DNA of 64,000 bases from RPQJ01 sp963762315 (GTDB lineage Bacteria > Pseudomonadota > Gammaproteobacteria > Steroidobacterales > Steroidobacteraceae), in assembly GCA_963762315.1 (NCBI GenBank), contig CAVXKO010000007.1, positions 372,001 to 436,000 of the forward strand, given 5' to 3'. The stretch's first letter is position 1. Each line of letters starts with the position of its first letter. Under the pieces are notes generated by a model, which was not told the origin of the DNA, did no database searches, and worked only from the letters and a program-made list of their open reading frames with translations. Positions 16,540 to 24,646 of the stretch are shown in pieces. Made by a program: the position numbers and the translations under genes.

Positions 16540-18738
16540 CTACGGGTGGGCAGCGGCCGCCGTGGTTGCCGCAGGCCGCTTCGTGAACTCTTCCCAGCTC
16601 TTGTCGATCCTGGGCCAGTCCTCTGGAGTGATGCTGACCGCGGGCTTCAATTCCTTGCCGAAGTATTTCGCCATCGCGTCCCACAGGTGCCGCTCGATGC
16701 TGGCCTCGTCTTCCGGGCGCCCCATCAGCAGCCGCCCGGTGCCGGTCTCGAGGTCGATGAACAGGTACTGGTGAGCGTCGGGGCCCGCGGGCATTGCCGC
16801 CAGGATGTGCTGCTTCGTGAATGCGGCGCGCTCCTTATAGGCGATCGCGAGCGGCGCATACAACGATCGGATGTGCAGCCGCGCGGTCTGCTGATCGACT
16901 TCGAAGAACATCGAGTTGTGCTTCGCCGTCGCCACCTCGTCCACGCCCCCGCCCGGCGCGGGCAGGACGCTCAAGTCGGTCTCGGTGAAACGGACGCGTT
17001 CGGTCTGCTCCGCAGGCACCGCCGGGGACGCGCCGCGCAGGATCGGCGCAAGGGACCGGCCTTCGGCGGAAAGCGGGTTGCCCGGCACTCCCAGGAGGTC
17101 GAGCAGCGTAGGCGCGATGTCCTCGACCGTCGCGAGGACGCCAATGTCGCGCCCGGAGGCCTTGAACGCAGCGTCTGGACCGAAGGACCGGAATCCAAGC
17201 AGCACGTGATACTGCGTCGGAGACAGGACGCTCTGGCCGTGCCCATAGTCCTGGACCTTCAAGGGTGCGCGCAGACCTTCGATCACTGACGAATGCTGGA
17301 AGAACGAATCATTCGGCAGGCCGAGCGCCTCGCCATGGTCCGACAGCACGACGACGATGGCGTTATCCAGAGCGCCTTTGCGCCGCAGCATTTCAAGGAG
17401 CTCGCCGAACATTCGGTCTGCGGTCTGAAGCCCGACCCGGTAAAGCGGCCGCTCTTCGCCGCCGTTGCTCATCGGAATCCCGAACGGCGTCCCCGAAGTG
17501 TAGTAGGGCCAGTGGCTGGCAGTCAGATGCGCGATGAACAGCGTCGGGCCATCGAACGTCACCTCGCGATCCACGCGCGAGAGGTAGGTCTCGGGCTGGA
17601 ACATGGTCGCCACGCCGCGATTCGCATAGGAAAACGGGAACAGCCACTGCCCCAGTCGAGAATTGATGACCACCGACGCTAACGGCAGCTCGTTGTACGT
17701 GCCGATGAGGAAATCCGACGCACCGATCCGTGGCGTCACGACCTGGTCGAATCCGTAGCTGCTGTCGATGTTTGCAAAACGAACTTCATCGGTCGAATAG
17801 ACGGTCCGATACCCGGCTTGCCGAAGTACGTCGCCCAACGTCGGGTTGGCCGTCACGGTCCTGCGATTTGCGAGATTGAATCGCGCTCCCGTAACCGGCG
17901 GACTGCGGCCGGTCAGGATCGCGACCCACGACGAGAATGTCCGCGCCGCCGGCGTGGTCGTGTCGCGCACGACATCCGCGTCGGCCAGGAACCGATCGAG
18001 GTTCGGAGTCGTGCCCGAGCCGCCGAATCGCCGCAGTTCGTCGAGCCGAAGCGAGTCGATGCCAAGGATGATCACGTTCGGCGATTGCCGCGCACCGGTC
18101 GGCATCGCGCTGGACCGGTCACCGACCCAGAGTGCACCGACAATACCTGCGACCGCAACGGGCAGCCCGATCAATGCAAGGCGCCGCTGCGTCGGGGAAC
18201 GGGACCGTCCGAGAATGCGCCAGCCGGCAGCGCCGATCGTCAGGACCGATGCGGCGACCACCGCGAGGTACAAGGCCTGGCCAAGGACCACGGGACCCAC
18301 CGTCGCCGAAACCGCGAAATGGTAGTAGGCGCCGAGCAGCGTGCGCGGGAACCAGAGCGCGTTGTAGACGATGGCCGCGCCCGCAAGCAGGCAGAACCAG
18401 CCGACCACGATGCGCCCGAACTTGCCCCGCGTGGACGGCCAGACGATCGTGCTCGCGATCGCCAATGCCCATGCGACGGCGGCAAACGCCAGGTGCAGCA
18501 ACAGCTGGGCGAACACGAAGAAGGCGATTTCGCGGCTGATCTGCCCGTTCCAGGCGCCGCCCGATGCAGCCCTCATGACGTCGGTCTCGCCGACCCGGCT
18601 CAACAGAGTGGCTGCGGACGTATAGGCAGTCCCGGCCAGGAAGACCAGCGACAGCATTGCGGAAACCAGCAGCCCCCTCACGAGTCGCGCTCGTGGGGGC
18701 AGGAGATCGCAAGTCGATTCGCTGGAAGTGTTCATCAT
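16540..18738 (-). CDS. Membrane-anchored sulfatase/LtaS-like phospho-transferase
   Basis: A 732-residue protein of the alkaline-phosphatase superfamily. About five N-terminal membrane helices are followed by an extracytoplasmic catalytic domain: NVIILGIDSLRLDEL (metal site), PAARTFSSWVAILTGR around the expected Thr/Ser nucleophile, and VVLSDHGEALG (metal-binding D-H). LtaS, OpgB and EptA relatives transfer phosphoglycerol or phosphoethanolamine to glycans, lipids or, in Neisseria, pilin. The substrate is not shown by the sequence. The double ATG at 18738 gives the start. The gene diverges from pilA and ends facing the GT2 fusion. Confidence 0.75.
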   Translation of the reverse strand: MMNTSSESTCDLLPPRARLVRGLLVSAMLSLVFLAGTAYTSAATLLSRVGETDVMRAASGGAWNGQISREIAFFVFAQLLLHLAFAAVAWALAIASTIVWPSTRGKFGRIVVGWFCLLAGAAIVYNALWFPRTLLGAYYHFAVSATVGPVVLGQALYLAVVAASVLTIGAAGWRILGRSRSPTQRRLALIGLPVAVAGIVGALWVGDRSSAMPTGARQSPNVIILGIDSLRLDELRRFGGSGTTPNLDRFLADADVVRDTTTPAARTFSSWVAILTGRSPPVTGARFNLANRRTVTANPTLGDVLRQAGYRTVYSTDEVRFANIDSSYGFDQVVTPRIGASDFLIGTYNELPLASVVINSRLGQWLFPFSYANRGVATMFQPETYLSRVDREVTFDGPTLFIAHLTASHWPYYTSGTPFGIPMSNGGEERPLYRVGLQTADRMFGELLEMLRRKGALDNAIVVVLSDHGEALGLPNDSFFQHSSVIEGLRAPLKVQDYGHGQSVLSPTQYHVLLGFRSFGPDAAFKASGRDIGVLATVEDIAPTLLDLLGVPGNPLSAEGRSLAPILRGASPAVPAEQTERVRFTETDLSVLPAPGGGVDEVATAKHNSMFFEVDQQTARLHIRSLYAPLAIAYKERAAFTKQHILAAMPAGPDAHQYLFIDLETGTGRLLMGRPEDEASIERHLWDAMAKYFGKELKPAVSITPEDWPRIDKSWEEFTKRPAATTAAAAHP

Positions 18739-18943
18739 GTCTGGACGCGTACCTGCAGGTGAGTGGTCCGGCGAGCATGGACTGCCCGCCACGCCAGCAC
18801 ATTAATCGTATTACGTCATATGCCTCCGAAATCAACCATGAACTCGCGCTCATTACTGAGCGAGGACCGGTGTCGCAGACCGCAGCGCCCGCGCCTCGAC
18901 GGAGATTCCTGCCGGCCATGGCGCCAGGGTCGGAGAATCGCCC

Positions 18944-18978
18944 TGACATGATTTGTCAGTTTCCGACAATGCCTGTCA
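18944..18978 (+). promoter_or_regulatory. Putative PilR upstream activating sequence
   Basis: Four 5-base boxes start exactly every 10 bp: TGACA at 18944, TGTCA at 18954, CGACA at 18964 and TGTCA at 18974. Together they form two TGACA/CGACA-N5-TGTCA inverted pairs on one face of the helix. TGTC-containing repeats are the described PilR target upstream of Pseudomonas pilA. The array ends about 85 bp upstream of the sigma-54 -24 element, a normal distance for an enhancer. Confidence 0.72.
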
Positions 18979-19063
18979 TCGGTGCGATGCGTTCATCGCG
19001 TTGCGGCGCGCGACGACAGAAAACACTCCTTTAGAAACAATCGATTGCGACTACTCGGCCGAT

Positions 19064-19078
19064 TGGCACGCACTTTGC
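19064..19078 (+). promoter_or_regulatory. Sigma-54 (-24/-12) promoter of pilA
   Basis: TGGCAC-N5-TTGC, a perfect match to the sigma-54 consensus with correct GG-GC spacing. Transcription should begin near 19090, leaving a leader of about 47 nt with AAGGAG before the ATG. This links the upstream pilR gene directly to pilin expression. Confidence 0.92.
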
Positions 19079-19136
19079 TTGGTACTCCGATGCAGGCATG
19101 TTGCCGCTGAGTTTCGAACCATCCCTGGAAGGAGCA

Positions 19137-19640
19137 ATGAACATGATGAAGTCTGTGCAAAAGGGTTTCACGCTGATCGAATTGATGATCGTCGTGGCGA
19201 TCATCGGCATCCTGGCGGCCATCGCCATCCCGGCGTATCAGGACTACCTGATCCGCACGCAGGTGTCGGAAGGTCTGACCATGGCCTCGGCCGCCAAGGC
19301 CTCGGTCTCCGAGTTCTACGCGAACACCGGCACTTGGCCGGGCAACAACTCGGCGGCTGGTCTTGGTGTTGCCAGCGACATCAACGGTAAGTACGTCACG
19401 AGCATCACGGTCAACGGTGGTGGCATCACGGTCGCCTATGGAAACGAGGCGAATACCAAGCTCACCAGTGTAGGTGCAACGGTCGGCCTGACGCCGGGCG
19501 CCAGCGCGAACGGCGACGTGGTCTGGCGTTGCGGCAACCCGGCCGCCAACCCGGCGGGTTGGCAGGGCGGCGCGACGTCCGCGACGGACGGCGTCACGGC
19601 CAACTTGCCCGGCAAGTACCTGCCGTCGAGCTGCCGTTAA
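19137..19640 (+). CDS. pilA: Type IV major pilin precursor (type IVa)
   Basis: A 167-residue prepilin. The short leader ends in KGFTLIELMIVVAIIGILAA: PilD cuts after the glycine, the new N-terminal Phe is methylated, and Glu5 is present. The hydrophobic helix is followed by a globular head and two cysteines (WRCGNP near the C-terminus and the last-but-one residue in PSSCR) that should form the D-loop disulfide. ATG at 19137 is preceded by AAGGAG at 4-6 nt spacing; a second ATG follows two codons later. It is driven by a sigma-54 promoter and closed by a rho-independent terminator, so it is probably monocistronic. Confidence 0.96.
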   Translation: MNMMKSVQKGFTLIELMIVVAIIGILAAIAIPAYQDYLIRTQVSEGLTMASAAKASVSEFYANTGTWPGNNSAAGLGVASDINGKYVTSITVNGGGITVAYGNEANTKLTSVGATVGLTPGASANGDVVWRCGNPAANPAGWQGGATSATDGVTANLPGKYLPSSCR

Positions 19641-19684
19641 CTCGGAACAGATCGCTTCGGGCAGGATGCCCGGGCGTCCGAATG

Positions 19685-19715
19685 GGACCCCCGCTTCGGC
19701 GGGGGTTCTTTTTTT
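19685..19715 (+). terminator. Rho-independent terminator of pilA
   Basis: GACCCCCGC-TTCG-GCGGGGGTTC makes a stem of about 9-10 pairs with a stable tetraloop, directly followed by TTTTTTT at 19709-19715. It lies 45 bp after the pilA stop and separates very high pilin expression from pilB. Confidence 0.93.
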
Positions 19716-19893
19716 GGGGATCCTCGACCTTCGCGCCGGGTCCGGACCGGACCCGCAGACCGTGACGCAGATCGCCCTTCGCCCCGGGGTTTTCCGACAC
19801 AATCGGGTTTACTTAAGGTTTGAAGGCTTATGTCTTCTCAGGTAACGTGTTCCTTTGGCGCACGCTCCGGTCGGGGATGACGCACGTAAGTCC

Positions 19894-21636
19894 ATGAACG
19901 ATTTCGCAATTTCGACCCAGGTGATTCCGAAGTCCGGCCTGCAGGGCCTGCCGCAGCGGCTGGTCGCGGACGGCCTCGTCGGCGACACGCAGATGGTCGA
20001 GGCAATCGCCGCCGCCAAGGAGCGGCGCGTCAACATCGTCCCCTACCTTGTCGAGCACAACCTCGCGGATCCCCGCGAGATCGCCATCGCCGCCTCGCAG
20101 GAATTCGGCGCGCCGCTGCTCGACCTCGACGCCATCCAGCCCGACCTCGATACCGTCCGCGTCGTCAGCGAAAAGATCCTGCGCAAGCACCGCGTCATGC
20201 CGCTGGTGAAACGCGGCAAGAGGCTGTTCGTCGCAGTCTCGGACCCGACCAATCTCCACGCTCTCGACGAGGTGAAGTTTGCCACCGGCCTCTCGGTGGA
20301 AGCCGTCGTCGTCGAGGAAGACAAGCTCGACAAGATGCTGGGGCAGTCGCTCGAGCAAGTCGACACCTCGATGCCGGAACTGGCCGGCGACGATTTCGAG
20401 ATGGACAGCCTCGAGGTCTCGGGAGGCGACGAAGACGGCGTGCCCCTCGACGATCGCTCGGACGCCGTCGACGACGCCCCGATCGTCCGCTTCATCAACA
20501 AGGTCATGATCGACGCGATCAAGCGCGGGGCGTCCGACATCCACTTCGAGCCGTACGAGCGCTCGTACCGCATTCGTTTCCGGCTCGACGGCGTACTGAA
20601 GGAAGTGGCCACGCCGCCCGTGCAGCTTGCCATCAAGCTGGCGTCGCGGCTCAAGGTCATGTCGCGGATCGACATCGCCGAGCGACGCATCCCGCAGGAC
20701 GGCCGCATCAAGTTGAAGATCTCGAAGAACCGCGCCATCGACTTCCGCCTGAGCACGTGCCCCACGCTGTTCGGCGAGAAGATCGTGATGCGTATCCTCG
20801 ACCCGTCGAGCGCCATGCTCGGCATCGACGCGCTGGGCTACGAGCCCTTCCAGAAGCAGCTCTACCTCGACGCCCTGGCCCGCCCGCACGGGATGATCCT
20901 GGTGACGGGGCCCACGGGCAGCGGCAAGACGGTGTCGCTCTACACGGGCCTCAACATCCTCAACACCGAGGACAACAACATCTCGACGGCCGAAGACCCC
21001 GTCGAAATCATGTTGCCCGGCGTCAACCAGGTGAACATCAACCCGAAGGTGGGGCTCACCTTCGCAGGCGCCTTGCGCGCCTTCCTGCGCCAGGACCCCG
21101 ACATCATCATGGTCGGCGAAATCCGCGACCTCGAGACGGCCGAGATCGCGCTCAAGGCCGCGCAGACGGGCCACCTCGTGCTCTCCACGCTGCACACCAA
21201 CGATGCCCCCAAGACGCTGACGCGCCTCGTGGACATGGGCGTCAAGCCCTATGCCATCGCAACGTCCGTCAGCCTGATCATCGCCCAGCGCCTCGCCCGC
21301 CGCCTCTGCAAGAACTGCAGGGCGCCGTCCAAGGTCCCTCCGGAAGCGCTGCTCAAGGAGGGCTTCACCGCGGAAGATATCGCGAACGGCGTCGAAGTTT
21401 TCACTCCGGTCGGTTGTCCCCAGTGCACGGACGGGTATAAGGGCCGTACGGGAATCTACGAGGTGATGCCGGTGAGCGAGCAGATCGGCCGCATCATCAT
21501 GACCGGCGGCGACGTGCTCGACATCAAGGAGCAGGCCGTCAAGGAAGGCGTGTGGGGGCTGCGCCAGTCGGGCCTCAACAAGGTGCGGCAGGGCATCACG
21601 AGCCTCGAAGAACTGAACAACGTGACGGTGGACTAA
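19894..21636 (+). CDS. pilB: PilB type IV pilus assembly ATPase
   Basis: A 580-residue GspE/PilB-family hexameric ATPase that drives pilus extension at the inner face of the membrane. An N-terminal GspE_N/MshEN-like domain (about 1-170) precedes the ATPase core with Walker A GPTGSGKTVSLYTG (about residue 338), Asp-box and Walker B DPDIIMVGEIRDLETAE. Four cysteines (CKNC near 472-475 and CPQC near 509-512) form the zinc site. ATG at 19894 starts with MNDF, as in known PilB proteins; an in-frame TTG at 19855 is less likely. It heads pilB-pilC-pilD-coaE. Confidence 0.96.
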   Translation: MNDFAISTQVIPKSGLQGLPQRLVADGLVGDTQMVEAIAAAKERRVNIVPYLVEHNLADPREIAIAASQEFGAPLLDLDAIQPDLDTVRVVSEKILRKHRVMPLVKRGKRLFVAVSDPTNLHALDEVKFATGLSVEAVVVEEDKLDKMLGQSLEQVDTSMPELAGDDFEMDSLEVSGGDEDGVPLDDRSDAVDDAPIVRFINKVMIDAIKRGASDIHFEPYERSYRIRFRLDGVLKEVATPPVQLAIKLASRLKVMSRIDIAERRIPQDGRIKLKISKNRAIDFRLSTCPTLFGEKIVMRILDPSSAMLGIDALGYEPFQKQLYLDALARPHGMILVTGPTGSGKTVSLYTGLNILNTEDNNISTAEDPVEIMLPGVNQVNINPKVGLTFAGALRAFLRQDPDIIMVGEIRDLETAEIALKAAQTGHLVLSTLHTNDAPKTLTRLVDMGVKPYAIATSVSLIIAQRLARRLCKNCRAPSKVPPEALLKEGFTAEDIANGVEVFTPVGCPQCTDGYKGRTGIYEVMPVSEQIGRIIMTGGDVLDIKEQAVKEGVWGLRQSGLNKVRQGITSLEELNNVTVD

Positions 21637-21657
21637 AGGAACTCAGGCGGATCAGCC

Positions 21658-22875
21658 ATGGCCGAAGCCGTAGTATCAAAGCAGTTTCCCTTCCTCTGGG
21701 AAGGCCGGGACAAGAAGGGTAACAAGGTCAAGGGGCGCGGACTCGCGAGGAGCGAGATCGAGATGCGCGCCGACCTTCGCCGCCAGGGCATCGCGGCGTC
21801 GCGAGTCCGCAAAGAGCGGCAGATGTTCAAGGGCGAGGGCAAGGTCAAGGCCGAGGACATCGCCCTGTTCGCCCGCCAGCTCGCGACGATGCTCACTGCC
21901 GGCATCCCGATGGTGCAGGCGTTCGAGATCATCGGCGTCGGCCACGACAAGCCGGCCATGCAGAAATTGGTGCTCTCCATCAAGGAGGACATCGAGACGG
22001 GCAACTCGCTGCACCAGGCGCTCGCGAAACACCCGCTGCATTTCGACGACCTGTTCGTGAACCTCGTCGAAGCGGGCGAGCATGCCGGCGCGCTCGAGGC
22101 CGTGCTCGACAAGATCGCCACCTACAAGGAAAAGACCGAGGCACTCAAGAAGAAGATCAAGAAGGCCCTGTTCTACCCGGCGGCGGTGCTCGTCGTGGCC
22201 GTGGTCGTCACCGTCATCCTGCTGATCTTCGTCATCCCGCAGTTCGAGAGCCTGTTCCGGGGTTTCGGCGCCGACCTGCCGACCTTCACGAGGATGGTCA
22301 TCGGCATGTCGCGCTGGATGCAGGACAAGGGCTGGATGCTGCTCATCATCGTCGTGGCAGCCGTGATCACGTTCGGCTATTTCTACAAGCGCTCTCGGCC
22401 GCTGCGCCAGTTCCTGGACAAGACCTCGCTGCAGATCCCGGTCATCGGCCCGATCCTGCGCAAGGCGGCGATCGCACGCTACGCGCGCACGCTCGCGACG
22501 ATGTTCGCCGCCGGCGTGCCGCTCGTCGAAGCGATGAAGTCGGTCGCGGGCGCCACCGGCAACATCATTTACCAGGATGCCGTGCTCACGATGCGCGACG
22601 AGATCGCCACCGGCATGCGCATGCAGCGCGCCATGGAGAACACGGGCCTGTTCCCGAACATGGTGGTGCAGATGATCGCGGTCGGCGAAGAGTCCGGCTC
22701 GCTCGACGAGATGGCGAGCAAGGTGGCCGACTTCTACGAGGCCGACGTGGACGCGGCGGTCGACGCGCTGAGCAGCTTGCTCGAACCGTTCATCATGGTC
22801 ATCCTGGGTGTGCTGGTCGGTGGCATGGTGATCGCCATGTACCTGCCGATCTTCAAGCTGGGCGCGGTGGTTTAA
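21658..22875 (+). CDS. pilC: PilC inner-membrane platform protein
   Basis: A 405-residue GspF-family protein that anchors the PilB motor and passes pilin subunits into the fibre. It has two homologous cytoplasmic domains (FARQLATMLTAGIPMVQAFE and ARTLATMFAAGVPLVEAMKS, each about 120 residues). Hydrophobic segments lie at about 175-200, 225-245 and 380-400. Length and layout are standard. It starts 21 bp after pilB and is followed by a heptamer hairpin before pilD. Confidence 0.96.
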   Translation: MAEAVVSKQFPFLWEGRDKKGNKVKGRGLARSEIEMRADLRRQGIAASRVRKERQMFKGEGKVKAEDIALFARQLATMLTAGIPMVQAFEIIGVGHDKPAMQKLVLSIKEDIETGNSLHQALAKHPLHFDDLFVNLVEAGEHAGALEAVLDKIATYKEKTEALKKKIKKALFYPAAVLVVAVVVTVILLIFVIPQFESLFRGFGADLPTFTRMVIGMSRWMQDKGWMLLIIVVAAVITFGYFYKRSRPLRQFLDKTSLQIPVIGPILRKAAIARYARTLATMFAAGVPLVEAMKSVAGATGNIIYQDAVLTMRDEIATGMRMQRAMENTGLFPNMVVQMIAVGEESGSLDEMASKVADFYEADVDAAVDALSSLLEPFIMVILGVLVGGMVIAMYLPIFKLGAVV

Positions 22876-22886
22876 GAAGGCACTAA

Positions 22887-22979
22887 AGGCTATGGGCTAT
22901 AGGCTATAGGCGATGGGTGAAGCCGAAGGCCTCGGACCTATGGCCTGTAGCCTGTAGCCCCTATTGCCCATCGCCTCCC
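22887..22979. repeat. Heptanucleotide array hairpin between pilC and pilD
   Basis: Left arm of GGCTATA/GGCTATG/GGCGATG heptamers (22887-22916), a short centre with CCGA-AGGCC-TCGG, and a right arm of complementary GCCTGTA/GCCCCTA/GCCCATC heptamers (22935-22979). As RNA it would fold into a long hairpin ending at the pilD start codon. Same family as the arrays at 35.2, 36.3, 37.8 and 61.8 kb. Confidence 0.85.
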
Positions 22980-23918
22980 ATGGACCTGGCCGAAGCTCTC
23001 CAATCGACGCCGTGGCTGCTGACGGCCTGCGTCTTCATCCTGAGCCTGCTGGTCGGCAGCTTCCTCAACGTGGTGATCCATCGCCTGCCGATCATGCTCG
23101 ACCGGCAGTGGCGAGAACACGCGCGGGAAATGCTCTCGCCCCCCTCTGCCGATTCTTCCTCCGCGCCTATAGCCGGTAGCCTGTCGCCTGTCGCCTCTCC
23201 TGAACGCTACAACCTGATCGTGCCGCGCTCGCGCTGCCCGAAGTGCAACGCTGAAATCACGGCCGCCCAGAACATCCCCGTCGTCAGCTGGCTGCTGCTC
23301 GGCGGCAAGTGCGCCGCGTGCAAGGCGCCGATTTCGCCGCGCTACCCGGTCGTGGAACTCGTCACCGCCGTGCTGTCCGCCGCGGTCGCGTGGCACTTCG
23401 GCTGGGGCTGGCAGATGGTCGCGGCGTTGTTCTTCACGTGGGCGCTGGTCGCGCTGACGGTCATCGACCTCGATCACCAGATCCTGCCCGACATCATCAC
23501 CCTGCCCCTCCTGTGGATCGGCCTGCTGCTGAGCCTCGCGTGGCATCCGGAACTGAGGCCGCCAACGCCGGCGGACCCCGTGTCCGCCATCGTCGGCGCT
23601 GCGGCCGGCTATCTCAGCCTGTGGCTGGTGTACTGGGCCTTCAAGCTCGCGACGGGCAAGGAAGGCATGGGATACGGCGACTTCAAGCTGTTCGGCGCGT
23701 TCGGCGCCTGGATGGGCTGGCAGATGCTGCCGCTCATCATCCTCGTCTCCGCGTTCGCGGGCGCCGTGATCGGCATCGTGCTCATCGCCGTGCGCGGCCG
23801 TGACCGCAACATCCCCATCCCCTTCGGCCCATACCTCGCGGCCGCAGGCTGGATCGCGCTGATGTGGGGCCCGCAGATCGTCGGCGGCTACCTGTCGTAC
23901 TCCGGACTGAATCGATGA
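22980..23918 (+). CDS. pilD: PilD prepilin peptidase and N-methyltransferase
   Basis: A 312-residue bifunctional aspartic protease/methyltransferase in the inner membrane that matures PilA and related pseudopilins. The first cytoplasmic loop has the two zinc-type pairs CPKC (C86/C89) and CAAC (C111/C114). The catalytic aspartates are D163 (VIDLDHQ) and D234 in GMGYGDFKL. About eight membrane helices are seen. Oddly, residues of about 62-73 in that loop (PIAGSLSPVASP) are encoded by five units of the genome's heptamer repeat (23164-23198). The start at 22980 directly follows an array; the stop overlaps coaE by 4 bases. Confidence 0.95.
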   Translation: MDLAEALQSTPWLLTACVFILSLLVGSFLNVVIHRLPIMLDRQWREHAREMLSPPSADSSSAPIAGSLSPVASPERYNLIVPRSRCPKCNAEITAAQNIPVVSWLLLGGKCAACKAPISPRYPVVELVTAVLSAAVAWHFGWGWQMVAALFFTWALVALTVIDLDHQILPDIITLPLLWIGLLLSLAWHPELRPPTPADPVSAIVGAAAGYLSLWLVYWAFKLATGKEGMGYGDFKLFGAFGAWMGWQMLPLIILVSAFAGAVIGIVLIAVRGRDRNIPIPFGPYLAAAGWIALMWGPQIVGGYLSYSGLNR

Positions 23919-24556
23919 CGGATGCGGCGGCGCACCGTCCGCTGCGAGTCGCCCTCACCGGCGGCATCGCGAGCGGAAAGTCGACCGTGGCCGACCTCTT
24001 CGCACGTCGCGGCGTGCCGGTGATCGACACCGACGTGATCGCGCGCGCGGTCGTGGAACCCGGCGCACCGGCCCTGGCGCAAGTCGTGTCGGCATTTGGC
24101 CCCGGCATCCTCGGCCCCGACGGGCGCATGGATCGCCGCGCCATGCGCGAACGCATCTTTTCCGACCCCGACGCGAAGCGCCGGCTCGAAGCGATCCTGC
24201 ACCCGGCCATCCGGGCAGAGATGGAGCGTCAGTCGAAGGCGGCGTCAGGGCCTTACCAGATTCTCGTGATCCCGCTCTTCACCGAGGGCGGGCGCCGGGA
24301 CCACGTCGACCGAGTCCTGCTGGTGGACGTGCCCGAGGAACTGCAGGTCGAGCGGCTGATGCTGCGCGACGGCGTGACCCATGAGCAGGCAGCCGCCTCA
24401 CTCAATGCGCAAGCCACCCGGGCCCAGCGGCTCGCCCTGGCCGACGACGTGATCCACAACACCGGGCACGTGACCGGGCTCGCCGAGCGGGTGGCGGAGT
24501 TGCACGAGAAATACGTCACGCTTTCCGCTGCCCTCACCCCAACCCTCTCCCGCTGA
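23915..24556 (+). CDS. coaE: Dephospho-CoA kinase
   Basis: A 213-residue P-loop kinase for the last step of coenzyme A synthesis. Walker A GGIASGKST is at residues of about 16-24, DTDVIARAVVEPG follows, and the lid and C-terminal RAQRLALADDVIHNTG are typical. The ATG overlaps the pilD stop as ATGA, the common pilD-coaE arrangement. The last six residues and the stop codon (24554-24556) fall inside a palindromic repeat, so the natural C-terminus has been rebuilt by the repeat. Confidence 0.95.
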   Translation: MTDAAAHRPLRVALTGGIASGKSTVADLFARRGVPVIDTDVIARAVVEPGAPALAQVVSAFGPGILGPDGRMDRRAMRERIFSDPDAKRRLEAILHPAIRAEMERQSKAASGPYQILVIPLFTEGGRRDHVDRVLLVDVPEELQVERLMLRDGVTHEQAAASLNAQATRAQRLALADDVIHNTGHVTGLAERVAELHEKYVTLSAALTPTLSR

Positions 24557-24602
24557 TGGCGGGAGAGGGAGCATCTCACCTCTCCCGCAAGCGGGAGAAG
24601 GA
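24535..24602. repeat. Two palindromes after coaE
   Basis: ACCCTCTCCCGC-TGAT-GGCGGGAGAGGGA (about 24542-24570) includes the coaE stop codon in its loop. A second copy of the CCTCTCCCGC-AA-GCGGGAGAAG palindrome lies at 24579-24600. The hairpins sit between coaE and zapD and could stabilise or end the pilB-coaE transcript; no T-run follows. Confidence 0.85.
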
Positions 24603-24646
24603 GTTCGGGTTGTGCCCGCAAACCCCCATAACGCACAATACCGGGC

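Larger units (their letters stand above)
18739..19136. promoter_or_regulatory. pilA control region (398 bp, no gene)
   Basis: The divergent gap between the LtaS-like gene and pilA holds no convincing ORF. It contains an upstream array of TGTC/GACA boxes (18944-18978), a consensus sigma-54 promoter (19064-19078) and a strong ribosome site AAGGAG just before the pilA ATG at 19137. The remaining part (18739-18943) shows nothing further that could be identified. Confidence 0.8.
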
